From Alphaproteobacteria bacterium (GTDB taxonomy: Bacteria > Pseudomonadota > Alphaproteobacteria > Rickettsiales > UBA1997), in contig JAGKWR010000005.1 of the NCBI GenBank assembly GCA_021151765.1, positions 45,556 through 109,555 on the forward strand: a stretch of DNA of 64,000 bases, given 5' to 3'. A program made the translations under genes and the position numbers. Positions 9,340 to 17,089 of the stretch are shown one piece after another. The notes under the pieces are model-generated. The model had not been told where the DNA came from. It saw nothing but the letters and a program-made list of their open reading frames with translations, and searched no databases. Position 1 is the first letter of the stretch, and each line of letters begins with the position of its first letter.

Positions 9340-9663
9340 TTAGCTTTCTGAGTTCAATATCACCACTGTAAACTCACCACGAGTTGCAGTAACCTTCAGA
9401 TTTTTCTTACCGCACTCAAAATAGCCGGTGTATTTTTCATAATTTTTAATCTGCTCACGCTCAAGAATCAGAGTGAAAAAATTAACGCCAGCACTTTCAG
9501 TTCCTTTAAAATCCTTCAAATCATAAAATGATTTTTTGGCAGAAGTTGCTGACATTGTGTTCACAGCTTCTTCAAAAACATCAATCAGTTTTTCAATTTC
9601 CCTGTCAGTGCATTTTTCATTTCTTACATCCTCAATAAATCCTTTGTAAATTAATCGATTCAT
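9340..9663 (-). CDS. Hypothetical protein at the end of the prophage late operon
   Basis: 107 residues, not recognised. No signal peptide or membrane segment is seen. It has a charged helical first half (DREIEKLIDVFEEAVNTM) and a beta-rich second half (FECGKKNLKVTATRGEFTVVIL). It lies 85 bp after the outer spanin gene on the same strand and converges with the GmrSD-like gene 25 bp away. It could be the last late gene or a cargo gene. Confidence 0.5.
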   Translation of the reverse strand: MNRLIYKGFIEDVRNEKCTDREIEKLIDVFEEAVNTMSATSAKKSFYDLKDFKGTESAGVNFFTLILEREQIKNYEKYTGYFECGKKNLKVTATRGEFTVVILNSES

Positions 9664-9748
9664 AAACTTTCTTAAAAATTGCTAAAGTGCCACTACACCA
9701 ATGAACGCTTCGCTTAAGACACTTATCAAGTGGAATGATTGATAATCT

Positions 9749-9961
9749 TCACTTCGTGCAATGTTCCTCAAATTCTTGGTTGAAATTGTCGATTTGACGG
9801 AGGGTTTCATCAGACATTTGGTCGTATTCTTCTTGACTCAAAGTTATGGGATTTGCCCAGAGGCAAAAGCTATTTGCGGATGTATTTGCGCATCCGCTGC
9901 TTAACAGCAGAAATATCGTCATCACGGCGATTTTCTTGGCGTTTTTTTGATTCAATTGCAT
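9749..9961 (-). CDS. Outer-membrane spanin lipoprotein (Rz1-like)
   Basis: 70 residues. It has a positively charged start, a hydrophobic stretch and the lipobox LLSSGCA with lipid-acceptor Cys at ~24. Then comes the LWANPITLSQEEYDQMSDET segment seen in many Rz1-like proteins. The start lies inside the inner spanin gene in another frame, the classic nested spanin layout. With the inner spanin it should join the two membranes in the last step of lysis. This is inferred from architecture, since spanins share little sequence. Confidence 0.75.
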   Translation of the reverse strand: MQLNQKNAKKIAVMTIFLLLSSGCANTSANSFCLWANPITLSQEEYDQMSDETLRQIDNFNQEFEEHCTK

Positions 9962-10085
9962 CAGTAAAATCTTCTTCGAGCTGTTTGGTTTTTTGGGATT
10001 TTTTGCCGTAAAAATTGCCCAATGTAAAAATGGTGATTATTGCACCAGCGATTGCCGCGATTCTTGTCAGTAAATTTTGGATCAT
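9870..10085 (-). CDS. Inner-membrane spanin (Rz-like)
   Basis: 71 residues. One N-terminal membrane anchor (IAAIAGAIITIFTLGNFYG) is followed by a charged helix rich in K, E, R and Q, as in class II i-spanins. It overlaps the holin-like gene by 4 bp and contains the start of the outer spanin gene, 92 bp of which lie in the other frame. It would span the periplasm with the lipoprotein partner and fuse the membranes. Confidence 0.7.
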   Translation of the reverse strand: MIQNLLTRIAAIAGAIITIFTLGNFYGKKSQKTKQLEEDFTDAIESKKRQENRRDDDISAVKQRMRKYIRK

Positions 10086-10321
10086 TTGCTTCCTCTGTTT
10101 CTTAAAAGTTCAAACAATCCTGAACCGATAAGAGTTGCGCCAACATAAATCAGCGTATCTGCACATCTATCAAGCTGATCAAACGGAGTCGCTGTAACAT
10201 GATCAAGTCCGTAAAGAAACAGGATAAATTTCATCAAAGAACCAACTGACAAACAGAATATTCCCGCGAGTCTTTTTGACGATTTGTTGCCGTTAAAATC
10301 TTCTAAAAATTTGCAAGCCAT
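10082..10321 (-). CDS. Putative holin (two membrane segments)
   Basis: 79 residues with two hydrophobic helices (LAGIFCLSVGSLMKFILFL and TLIYVGATLIGSGLFELL) and short charged ends. This fits a class II holin. It is placed between endolysin and spanins with 1-bp spacing on one side and a 4-bp overlap on the other. Holins form inner-membrane holes that let the endolysin reach the wall. The call rests on topology and context only. Confidence 0.6.
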   Translation of the reverse strand: MACKFLEDFNGNKSSKRLAGIFCLSVGSLMKFILFLYGLDHVTATPFDQLDRCADTLIYVGATLIGSGLFELLRNRGSK

Positions 10322-10322
10322 G

Positions 10323-10715
10323 TTAGTCGGTTACTAATTCAAAATGTGGTAAGTCGTAAAAATTCTGATCTTTCAAATCGTTGTCAGAATCCCAGTCGCC
10401 GCCCCAACGGATTTTGATGTTGAGCATTTGTGCGATTCCCTGAACTCGGCCGGCGAAGTGGTAAAATCTATTTTTGTCATTCCAATAAACTGGCCATGGT
10501 GCAACATCAACTGCGAGCGATGGTGTTTTATTGTGCATGCCGCCTGATTTGATTTTTGATTTACCAGCGTTGAACGCTTTTAGCTGATCTTCATCTGATC
10601 TGTAACCTTCAAGAATTGTGCAATCGTAATGCTTGATCACTTCGTTAAAGAGCTTCTGCAAATCTGGGTGACAAGTTGATAATTTTTTGAGCGAATCTTT
10701 TCCAAATTGTGGCAT
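10323..10715 (-). CDS. Endolysin, M15-type zinc peptidase
   Basis: 130 residues, a complete M15 (VanY/T5 endolysin-like) domain. Visible elements are EGYRSDEDQLKAF (~36-48), the zinc ligand region GGMHNKTPSLAVDVAP (~58-73, His and Asp), WGGDW (~103-107) and the last zinc ligand in PHFEL (~123-127). It should cut peptide cross-links of peptidoglycan. No signal peptide is seen, so it needs the holin. First gene of the lysis cassette proper. Confidence 0.88.
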   Translation of the reverse strand: MPQFGKDSLKKLSTCHPDLQKLFNEVIKHYDCTILEGYRSDEDQLKAFNAGKSKIKSGGMHNKTPSLAVDVAPWPVYWNDKNRFYHFAGRVQGIAQMLNIKIRWGGDWDSDNDLKDQNFYDLPHFELVTD

Positions 10716-10724
10716 AAATTTTTC

Positions 10725-11021
10725 TTATTTGAGTTTGATGTGATCGCCGATGAGAGAAATAAATCCGGCGGTAAGAACGGTTACGAAACCGATGACGATG
10801 CACTTAACCAAAATTCTGAAGCTGTCCCTCGAAGCCATGCGAAATGCTCTTAAAAGCTCGCGCAAATCACGAATATCGGTTGGTGCATTTTCATCATGAA
10901 GACCAAGTTCGGTTAAGGCTTGTTTAGCTCCTTCTTTTGAAGCCTGTTCAAGCAGTAATTCCAATTCGCATTTGGTGATGATGAATTCGTCCTCGTCTGT
11001 TTTTCTGATTTTACTCCACAT
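10725..11021 (-). CDS. DUF6127-family prophage protein with C-terminal membrane segment
   Basis: 98 residues. The pattern LELLLEQASKEGAKQALTEL, then LGLHDENAPTDIRDLRELL, is typical of DUF6127 proteins in alphaproteobacterial prophages. One C-terminal membrane helix (LVKCIVIGFVTVLTAGFISL) follows. It overlaps the tail hub gene by 11 bp and precedes the endolysin by 9 bp. A lysis-control or holin-like role is possible, but nothing in the sequence proves it. Confidence 0.65.
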   Translation of the reverse strand: MWSKIRKTDEDEFIITKCELELLLEQASKEGAKQALTELGLHDENAPTDIRDLRELLRAFRMASRDSFRILVKCIVIGFVTVLTAGFISLIGDHIKLK

Positions 11022-12012
11022 CGGATAATTTGATGATTGCAGTTACTTGGGTTGTAAATCCTTGGTCGCCGAGCGAATGATTAACACTCGTGATGATCCA
11101 ATTTTTGTTTTTGAGATATTTGATGTCGGTGAAAGTAATCTTGTTTTCAGCGCTGAGTTTTGGATTTCCTGTGGTGGAAAAATTTAAGTTTTCTGCACCA
11201 CGTTTAAATTCAGCGAGCTTGGCTTTTGCTGCTTCTCTGGCGCGATCAGCACTGACAAATTTATAGCGCATCGTGTAAGCTGGATCGCCAGTTCCGGCAA
11301 AAACATCTTCTTCTTTTCCTGTGGCGAAATTGTGCCATTTGGCAATTACCTTGCCGAATTTTTCCATGTCGGAAACACGCAATTTCCAATCAGAAATTTG
11401 CGCGGCGGAAAGTTTTGTTGTCGGCAGTTCTTTGCCATTTTCTGAAATACTTATTCCTCTTCTGAAAAATAATAATCTTCCCAAAGACAACTTGGCAAAA
11501 GCACCATAGCTTTGCGCCAGAGTGTTAAGAAAAGATATGTCGCTTTCATCAGTTTGATCTAAATGCGAGATGTAAATTTGTTTGAAATATTCATCGATTG
11601 CAGCCTTGAAACCATTGTTATTGGCAATTGCAGTAATGATTCCAACCAGTGTGTATCCGTGCCAAGATTTACTTTTAGGTGCTTTGATTTTTTTGCTTAA
11701 ATTTTTGTCGAGTGTGTTGCTTGCTTTTCCGGTAATTCTGATTTGCAAAGGCGGTGATGAAACCTCGACATCATCAACAATGTAGCTTCCCATCTTTGTC
11801 AGAGGTTTATCATCGTAACCGAGAGAAACCTCTAAAACAGCACCGCGCGGCGGAATTTCTAATTTTTCATCGCGGTTGTCCAAAAGGATTTCGCAAGTGT
11901 CAGAAACAAGTCCGGTTTCATCGGTGATATTGATTGAGACCAGTCTTTGTGCGATTAACGCTGTGACATCTTTCTTGTCGGCAGTAATTTTAAATGCGGG
12001 ATTCACGACCAA
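11011..12012 (-). CDS. Phage late control D / tail hub protein (gpD)
   Basis: 333 residues matching the P2 gpD (VgrG-like hub) family. The N terminus has KKDVTALIAQRLVSINITDE, LEVSLGYDDK and MGSYIVDDVEVSSPP; WHGYTLVGIITAIA and ISFLNTLAQSYGAFAKL lie in the middle. gpD caps the tail tube and joins it to the baseplate spike. It overlaps gpX by 10 bp, as in P2-like tail operons. Confidence 0.88.
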   Translation of the reverse strand: MVVNPAFKITADKKDVTALIAQRLVSINITDETGLVSDTCEILLDNRDEKLEIPPRGAVLEVSLGYDDKPLTKMGSYIVDDVEVSSPPLQIRITGKASNTLDKNLSKKIKAPKSKSWHGYTLVGIITAIANNNGFKAAIDEYFKQIYISHLDQTDESDISFLNTLAQSYGAFAKLSLGRLLFFRRGISISENGKELPTTKLSAAQISDWKLRVSDMEKFGKVIAKWHNFATGKEEDVFAGTGDPAYTMRYKFVSADRAREAAKAKLAEFKRGAENLNFSTTGNPKLSAENKITFTDIKYLKNKNWIITSVNHSLGDQGFTTQVTAIIKLSDVE

Positions 12013-12209
12013 AGTTTAACGCTTTCTGCTTCTTCTTCCTGAGTTAAGTCCGGTAAAACAATTTTGACATTGGCGCTAAATATTGCACCCAATTCTGCTA
12101 AATGACGATTCGTTTCTAAAACTTTTTCTAGAACTCCTGAAGTTTTGCTGTAATATTTCCAACAAATTGCATCAAGCGTGTCTCCATCTTTTGTGGTATA
12201 AGTAATCAT
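12003..12209 (-). CDS. Phage tail protein X (gpX, LysM-like)
   Basis: 68 residues. MITYTTKDGDTLDAICWKYY is the usual gpX start, and the protein ends with an LPDLTQE segment common to the family. It is a small LysM-like tail completion protein acting with gpD. In P2 it lies directly next to the U/D genes. Here an opposite-strand cargo gene sits between it and gpU. Confidence 0.88.
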   Translation of the reverse strand: MITYTTKDGDTLDAICWKYYSKTSGVLEKVLETNRHLAELGAIFSANVKIVLPDLTQEEEAESVKLWS

Positions 12210-12219
12210 TAAATTTTTT

Positions 12220-12618
12220 ATGAAAAAACTTTTTAAATATGTCGTCTACACGGTGTTAGGATTGACGATAATTTTAGCTCTTTTGTTCTTTGTTGCTTAC
12301 ATCACTGACTTTCCAGTAAATGGGGTTACTATGGGTATGCAGTCAACTATTGAAAAAATTGAATTGGGTAAAAATACAACAGTGAAAGACGCTATTGTCG
12401 ATCTAGCGGGAGCTGATGGAAAGGTTGTGTGGGGAAGAGAAGAGAATGATTATTTCGTAAGCATATCTCACGGCGATTCAACAGAAATCATAAAGTTCTC
12501 TTACAATCCAGACACACAGTATGTATTTCTAACCGGTTTTCGTAGTTCAGATGGAAAAAAGTGTGAAGGTGCTAAAGAGGCTAAAAAATGTATTTATAAC
12601 GCTTTTAAAACATTCTGA
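12220..12618 (+). CDS. Cargo gene (moron): membrane-anchored hypothetical protein
   Basis: 132 residues, opposite in strand to the tail operon it interrupts. A lysine-rich start and one long hydrophobic segment (YVVYTVLGLTIILALLFFVAYI, residues ~7-28) give a signal anchor. The rest is a small soluble domain with three cysteines near the C terminus. It converges on gpU, overlapping it by 25 bp, and starts 10 bp from gpX. Its independent strand points to lysogenic expression. Function not recognised. Confidence 0.55.
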   Translation: MKKLFKYVVYTVLGLTIILALLFFVAYITDFPVNGVTMGMQSTIEKIELGKNTTVKDAIVDLAGADGKVVWGREENDYFVSISHGDSTEIIKFSYNPDTQYVFLTGFRSSDGKKCEGAKEAKKCIYNAFKTF

Positions 12619-13088
12619 ATAATTCCCTTTACACCTGGTTTGGCATCTTCGCCATAACGCTTAAGGCTGATTGAAAATTCAATTTTAAGTGGCGCGCCGT
12701 CTTTCATAAAAACACTTTGGTTTTCAGAAATTTTTATGATGCACCATTTTCCAAATGCGTTGCCATTTCCTGAAATCAAATACAGTGGCTTACCAAGTCC
12801 TGCCTCGGCACGCATCAATGTCACCTGACGAATTCCACCTTTAAAGTGCGGATAAATCACGCCATCAAGATCAATTGTTTCCACGCCAAAACCTGTGAAT
12901 TGTAAAGCTGGATCAGCACCAATTCTGTTAACTTCCTGCCAACGATATTCGCTTTGTCTTTTTAGACTTTGGAAAGCGGCAGAACTGATTGCAAAACGAT
13001 AAGCACCAAGAATCATCATCATGTTGATTCCTAGCGCGCTGTTTAAATTCAGCTTGCCGCCTAGGTTTTTAAAAGAGTCGAAGATCAT
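12594..13088 (-). CDS. Phage tail protein U (gpU)
   Basis: 164 residues of the P2 gpU family: MMMILGAYRFAISSAAFQSL, then YRWQEVNRIG, LQFTGFGVETIDLDGVIYP and GEWC-like GKWCIIKI. gpU is needed for tail completion at the end of the tube. It overlaps the tape-measure stop by 4 bp. Its 3' end overlaps the opposite-strand cargo gene. Confidence 0.88.
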   Translation of the reverse strand: MIFDSFKNLGGKLNLNSALGINMMMILGAYRFAISSAAFQSLKRQSEYRWQEVNRIGADPALQFTGFGVETIDLDGVIYPHFKGGIRQVTLMRAEAGLGKPLYLISGNGNAFGKWCIIKISENQSVFMKDGAPLKIEFSISLKRYGEDAKPGVKGIIQNVLKAL

Positions 13089-15409
13089 TGATCGTAATTC
13101 AAAGCGAGTTTTCTTGCGGATAATTTTCTGAAAGTTTCATCAATGGCGATTCGCACTTGATCAGCGATTTTCTTTTCATCCATATTGCCTCCAGCATTGA
13201 TGGTGATTGGTGCGGAAATTGAAATTTGCTGTGTTCCAATACCACTCGGTGAAGATGAAATATTTGGAATTTCAAATGATGGAATTTTTTCAACACCACT
13301 CTTTGCATCAAAATTGCCGACAATATTTCCAACTGTTGACGCAGATTTTTGATCTTTGGAATCAGAATTTCCCGCGACAAAATTCAACGCTTTTCCAGCA
13401 ACATTTGTGATTGAACCAACAACTGATTTGAGTGGTTCAACCAGCTTCATCACCCAATCAAAAGCAGTTTTCACCCAGCCAACAATTCCGCTAAAAATAT
13501 TCTTAAAAAATTCACCAACCGGAGTCCAATTTTTAATCAACAAAGTTGCAGCAAGTGCGATTCCCGCAATTATGAGTCCGATTGGATTGCTGATCAAAGC
13601 TAAACCCATAACACGAATTGCAGTCGTAATAACAGGCATTGCCAAGGAGGCAAAAGTAAGTGCTGTTCTAAATGCCAACAATGCACCTTGCGCTGCTAAA
13701 AATCCGCCGCGCAAAAAAGTGAAAGTATAGCCAAGAGCAACTGATGCAACTTTGAATCCAATCAAGGCAGTGATCGTCAAACCGATATATTTTGTCACCA
13801 CCGGAAATCTTTCTGCTAAAGCACTAACTCTGCTGGCAAAAGCTGCTGTACCATTTGCTGCTGCCGTTAATGTTGGAAGAAGTGTGTTACCAAGAGAAAT
13901 TCCAACTGATTCGACTGCTGATTCAAATTCTCTAAACGAGCCAATGGTCGTGTTTTGCAATCGTTCTGCCATTTTCTTGGCAGTGCCGTCAGCGTTGTTG
14001 ATTTTGTTTAAAACTTCATCAACCGAGCCAGTTTCAAAACCTTTAAAAATTGCTAAAGCGCCAGATGTTGAGTAAGTGCCAAAAATATCTTTGATAACTC
14101 CGAGCTTTTGATCGTCAGAAAGATTTTTGGTTGCTTTGTGGAGGTCGCGTAAAATATCGACCATTGAACGCATTTTGCCTTTGTCAAAAATTTTAACACC
14201 AAGACCTTTTAGTCGGGTTTGAGCAAGTAGCGCTTCTTTAGCAACATCAGGCATTTCTTCGGCGCTAATTTTCATTTGATCGCGCATTTTGCCTAATGCT
14301 TTTGCACCAGCTCTAGCAGGCGCAGCAAGGCGCAAATATGCCGATCTTAACATAGTTCCAGCCATTGTTGCCTGAATACCAGCATTACTTAAAACACCAG
14401 CAAGAGCTGTGGTTTCTTGCAAACTTCCACCAACTGCGGCGGCTGCAGGTGCTACGAATTTCATCGTTTCACCAAGCATTTTAACATCAGTGTTGGTTGC
14501 AATTGCAGCTTGCGCCAAAACATCTGCAGCTTCACCCGCCCGCTCTGCTTTCATGGCAAATCCGTTTAGAATATTTGAAACGATCTCTGCTGATTGTGCT
14601 AATTCCATATTATCAGCAATTGCCAAATTTAAGATTGCCGGAGTTGCTGCTAAAATTTGATTAGTTCTGAAACCAGCCATACCAAGAAACTTCATAGCTT
14701 CGGCAGCTTGAGCGGAAGTGTATTGCGTGGTTGCGCCAAGCTCTCTGGCTTTAGCCGTGAGTTGTTTAAATCCTTCTGAGTTTGCGACTTCTTCAGTAAC
14801 AGCACCGACCTGTGCCATCGCGAATTCAAAATCTACTGCTGGTTTAATTACAGAATAAAGAGCTGCTCCAAGCGCAACAGCGTCTCCCATTTGCGCGCGG
14901 TAATTTGCGCGATTGCTTAAGTTCTGTAATTTAGCGTCAGAATTGGCTTGAAGCGCTGCTTGTCTTTTCTTTAAGGTCTCAAGAGTTTTTCCTAAAACCT
15001 GTTGTTGCTGATTTAAATTTTTGAAATCAACGCCAGCGGCACTTAAGGCTTTGCCCATTTCACGAGTCGCTTGTGCTGATTCCATGAAAGCAATTTTAGC
15101 TTTTTGCGCCGCTACTTCCGCTTTACGAAAATTGTTCTGAAGCTCTTTGGAAGGAGTAAGGCTTGAAGCCATCTCTCTACCTAACAGATTTAATTTCTGT
15201 TTCGCTTCCTGATAAGCGAGAGACGCTTCTTTTGTGGCGCGTGATGATTTTCTGAAAGCCTCGATATCTGAGGCTTTGTCATTCACTTTTTTAATTGCAT
15301 CGCCAAGTGCAGAAAGCTGTTTATTTGCTCCACTGAAGGAATCTCGGAAAGACTTTCCCAAGTCAGCACCGATTAAAATCGATACGGCAGCGTGAGTCGA
15401 GTTGGTCAT
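13085..15409 (-). CDS. Phage tail tape measure protein
   Basis: 774 residues. The TP901-type core is plain: ARELGATTQYTSAQAAEAMK and FLGMAGFRTNQILAATPAIL near 220-260. Alanine-rich helices occupy the first 200 residues, and hydrophobic segments lie at ~525-625 (for example YIGLTITALIGFKVASVALG and IGLIIAGIALAATLLI). The tape measure sets tail length and helps DNA entry. It is similar in length to P2 gpT. It touches the cyclase-like gene upstream (1-bp overlap). Confidence 0.92.
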   Translation of the reverse strand: MTNSTHAAVSILIGADLGKSFRDSFSGANKQLSALGDAIKKVNDKASDIEAFRKSSRATKEASLAYQEAKQKLNLLGREMASSLTPSKELQNNFRKAEVAAQKAKIAFMESAQATREMGKALSAAGVDFKNLNQQQQVLGKTLETLKKRQAALQANSDAKLQNLSNRANYRAQMGDAVALGAALYSVIKPAVDFEFAMAQVGAVTEEVANSEGFKQLTAKARELGATTQYTSAQAAEAMKFLGMAGFRTNQILAATPAILNLAIADNMELAQSAEIVSNILNGFAMKAERAGEAADVLAQAAIATNTDVKMLGETMKFVAPAAAAVGGSLQETTALAGVLSNAGIQATMAGTMLRSAYLRLAAPARAGAKALGKMRDQMKISAEEMPDVAKEALLAQTRLKGLGVKIFDKGKMRSMVDILRDLHKATKNLSDDQKLGVIKDIFGTYSTSGALAIFKGFETGSVDEVLNKINNADGTAKKMAERLQNTTIGSFREFESAVESVGISLGNTLLPTLTAAANGTAAFASRVSALAERFPVVTKYIGLTITALIGFKVASVALGYTFTFLRGGFLAAQGALLAFRTALTFASLAMPVITTAIRVMGLALISNPIGLIIAGIALAATLLIKNWTPVGEFFKNIFSGIVGWVKTAFDWVMKLVEPLKSVVGSITNVAGKALNFVAGNSDSKDQKSASTVGNIVGNFDAKSGVEKIPSFEIPNISSSPSGIGTQQISISAPITINAGGNMDEKKIADQVRIAIDETFRKLSARKLALNYDQ

Positions 15410-16155
15410 TAATATGATTTGATGGAAAGCTTATTGCTTTGAAAATTTTTATACTCCGATTCTAAATGATCTATTGTCCAAGCATACTTGGACAGGATTT
15501 TTTCGTCATTAGAAAATTTCTTTTTTGACTCATTGCAAAAAGACAATATTTGCTCTATTTCTTCGCAAATATTGTCTTCATCTGCTTTTTTTAAAAGCAC
15601 TCCTTTGAACATATTTATAAAGTATTTACAATCTTTGTCCTGCACTATCTCATCAAAAATAGTCTTACATCCTTCTTTAGCATATTCCTTTATAACCACT
15701 TTTGCTTCATCAATTAATTTATCATCAATAACAATTCTGGGAAAAACACCGCAATTCTGTTCTCCTTTGTAAGCTCTAATGTATCCTTCTCCAAATATAA
15801 GTCCCTCTCTGTGGTAAATGTTTCCGATTGTTAAATAACCTCTCGTAAGAATTCCAAAACATAGCAGCATTTCATATTGAAATTGCTGTAAAGCTAAAAT
15901 CATTACATATGTAGCTACTTTATCAGTATGAGGAACGCTAATAATGATTGAATCCGAAATACATGTTATTTCGTACTGATTGAAGTTATTTCTGAAATGC
16001 TCAAATTGTTTTTTAGTAGCTAAAAGAGTTTTGGCCACTTTGATAAAGTCTGATTCATCTGCTATATTGTCCACATACTTTGTAAATCCTTGAAGGTCAA
16101 TAAATGCAATTACTGATTTTTTAAAATCAGAATAGTTTGGTATATCCTTTAACAT
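15409..16155 (-). CDS. Class III nucleotidyl cyclase-like protein inserted in the tail operon
   Basis: 248 residues. VIAFIDLQGFTKYV (15-28) and CISDSIIISVP (65-75) supply the two metal-binding aspartates (D20 and D68) expected of a class III cyclase palm. LTRGYLTIGNIYHREGL and GEGYIRAYKGEQN follow, as in cyclases of the Pycsar type. The gene lies between E' and the tape measure, where P2-like phages have nothing. It may be anti-phage cargo making a cyclic nucleotide, but no effector gene is adjacent. It might instead be an inactive relative or a signalling enzyme. Confidence 0.55.
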   Translation of the reverse strand: MLKDIPNYSDFKKSVIAFIDLQGFTKYVDNIADESDFIKVAKTLLATKKQFEHFRNNFNQYEITCISDSIIISVPHTDKVATYVMILALQQFQYEMLLCFGILTRGYLTIGNIYHREGLIFGEGYIRAYKGEQNCGVFPRIVIDDKLIDEAKVVIKEYAKEGCKTIFDEIVQDKDCKYFINMFKGVLLKKADEDNICEEIEQILSFCNESKKKFSNDEKILSKYAWTIDHLESEYKNFQSNKLSIKSY

Positions 16156-16165
16156 TGCTGAGAAA

Positions 16166-16321
16166 TTAAAAATTAAATAATTGGTGAGTATTTTGTAGAT
16201 TTAATGCCTCGTTGTAAAATAAATAAAACTCTTCCTCATCCATTTCTAAAATTTCAGAGAGTTGCCAGTTGGTTATTTTTGAGAGGATGATGATTGCGCT
16301 GACGACATCTCCTCGGAATTG
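16166..16321 (-). CDS. E' extension of the tail assembly chaperone, read after -1 frameshift
   Basis: The -1 frame entered at the slippery site 16321-16327 stays open for 51 codons to a TAA at 16166-16168. It encodes QFRGDVVSAI, SKITNWQL and SEILEMDEEEFYLF, the type of sequence expected of GpE-like E' proteins. There is no usable start of its own upstream. The fusion with E would be 130 residues. Tail assembly chaperones of this type wrap the tape measure during tail assembly. It ends 10 bp before the cyclase-like gene. Confidence 0.75.
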   Translation of the reverse strand, partial: QFRGDVVSAIIILSKITNWQLSEILEMDEEEFYLFYNEALNLQNTHQLFNF

Positions 16322-16557
16322 AAAAAACCTAAATACACCTTTTGCAGGTTTGAGTAATCTGACTCATCAAGCTCTTCAATTACCTTCGGTTCTACCTCAC
16401 AAAGATTGGCAAACAGCCTGATTTCTTTTTCCTCATCAGATGCGGTTTTCATTTTTGCGACCAAAAGACGATCTTTTATTTTTGAGCGTCTCATGTTGAG
16501 TTTGTCATAAGATTGTCCAGCAACTTCAACCGGATATTTTAATTCAATGTTTTCCAT
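16273..16557 (-). CDS. Phage tail assembly protein E (gpE)
   Basis: 94 residues in the zero frame. KYPVEVAGQSYDKLNMRRSK is the standard gpE beginning, with DRLLVAKM following and a serine-rich end. Most ribosomes should make this short form, with a minority slipping to E'. It follows the tail tube gene by 17 bp, in the P2 order FI-FII-E-(E')-T. Confidence 0.88.
   Translation of the reverse strand: MENIELKYPVEVAGQSYDKLNMRRSKIKDRLLVAKMKTASDEEKEIRLFANLCEVEPKVIEELDESDYSNLQKVYLGFFNSEEMSSAQSSSSQK
16321..16327 (-). other. Programmed -1 ribosomal frameshift site
   Basis: On the minus strand T TTT TTC lies in the E frame as the third base of codon 77 plus codons 78-79 (Phe-Phe). This fits the X XXY YYZ slippery rule. 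Slipping back one base opens the E' frame. P2 uses a similar T-rich site at the same gene pair. Confidence 0.75.
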
Positions 16558-16574
16558 ATTTTTTAAAATTTAGA

Positions 16575-17075
16575 TTAGATTCCAAGTGCCTTACGGACAT
16601 CAACCAACTTGTCCTGACCACCAATCTTTCTGGTCATGTTGTCGATGTCGATTTCGATGAGTTGCTGACCATCAATTTCAAGTGAGTAATAACGGCAAGC
16701 GATTGTGCATTGCATTGTTCCTTTTTCTCCTGCAGATATTTTCCCCATGTCCATTTCGGTATACATGCCACGCAGTTTGACGATGATTGGCGAAACTGTG
16801 GTGTCGTCTTGCAAAGCACCGCGAAGCGTTACTTGAACTGCGTTGCCACTCACAAGACCAAATTGTTTCAAAACATCTTTGTCATATTCAAGAAGCGTGA
16901 ATGAGCCTTCGAGTTTTTCGACACCCATGTCAATCAGTGCTGGAGCGTCCATTCCCCCTGCCCTAAACTCTTCTGTTTTAATGTTTAGTTTTGGCGGATT
17001 TACTTCCTCAACTTTGCCAACATAGCCACGGCCATCAATGAATAAATTGAAGTTTTTTAGAATTTTAGGAATCAT
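16575..17075 (-). CDS. Phage major tail tube protein (gpFII)
   Basis: 166 residues of the P2 FII family: IPKILKNFNLFIDGRGYVG at the start, EEVNPPKL-like EVNPPKLNIKTEEFRAGGMD, MGVEKLEGSFTL and the end REIGGQ-like RKIGGQDKLVDVRKALGI. It forms the inner tube of the contractile tail. It lies 14 bp after the sheath gene. Confidence 0.93.
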   Translation of the reverse strand: MIPKILKNFNLFIDGRGYVGKVEEVNPPKLNIKTEEFRAGGMDAPALIDMGVEKLEGSFTLLEYDKDVLKQFGLVSGNAVQVTLRGALQDDTTVSPIIVKLRGMYTEMDMGKISAGEKGTMQCTIACRYYSLEIDGQQLIEIDIDNMTRKIGGQDKLVDVRKALGI

Positions 17076-17089
17076 GTTTGCTTGTGTTT

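Noticed and set aside
15409..16557. Complete Pycsar operon
   Set aside because: Only the cyclase-like gene is present. No TIR or two-helix membrane effector lies next to it; neighbours are tail genes.
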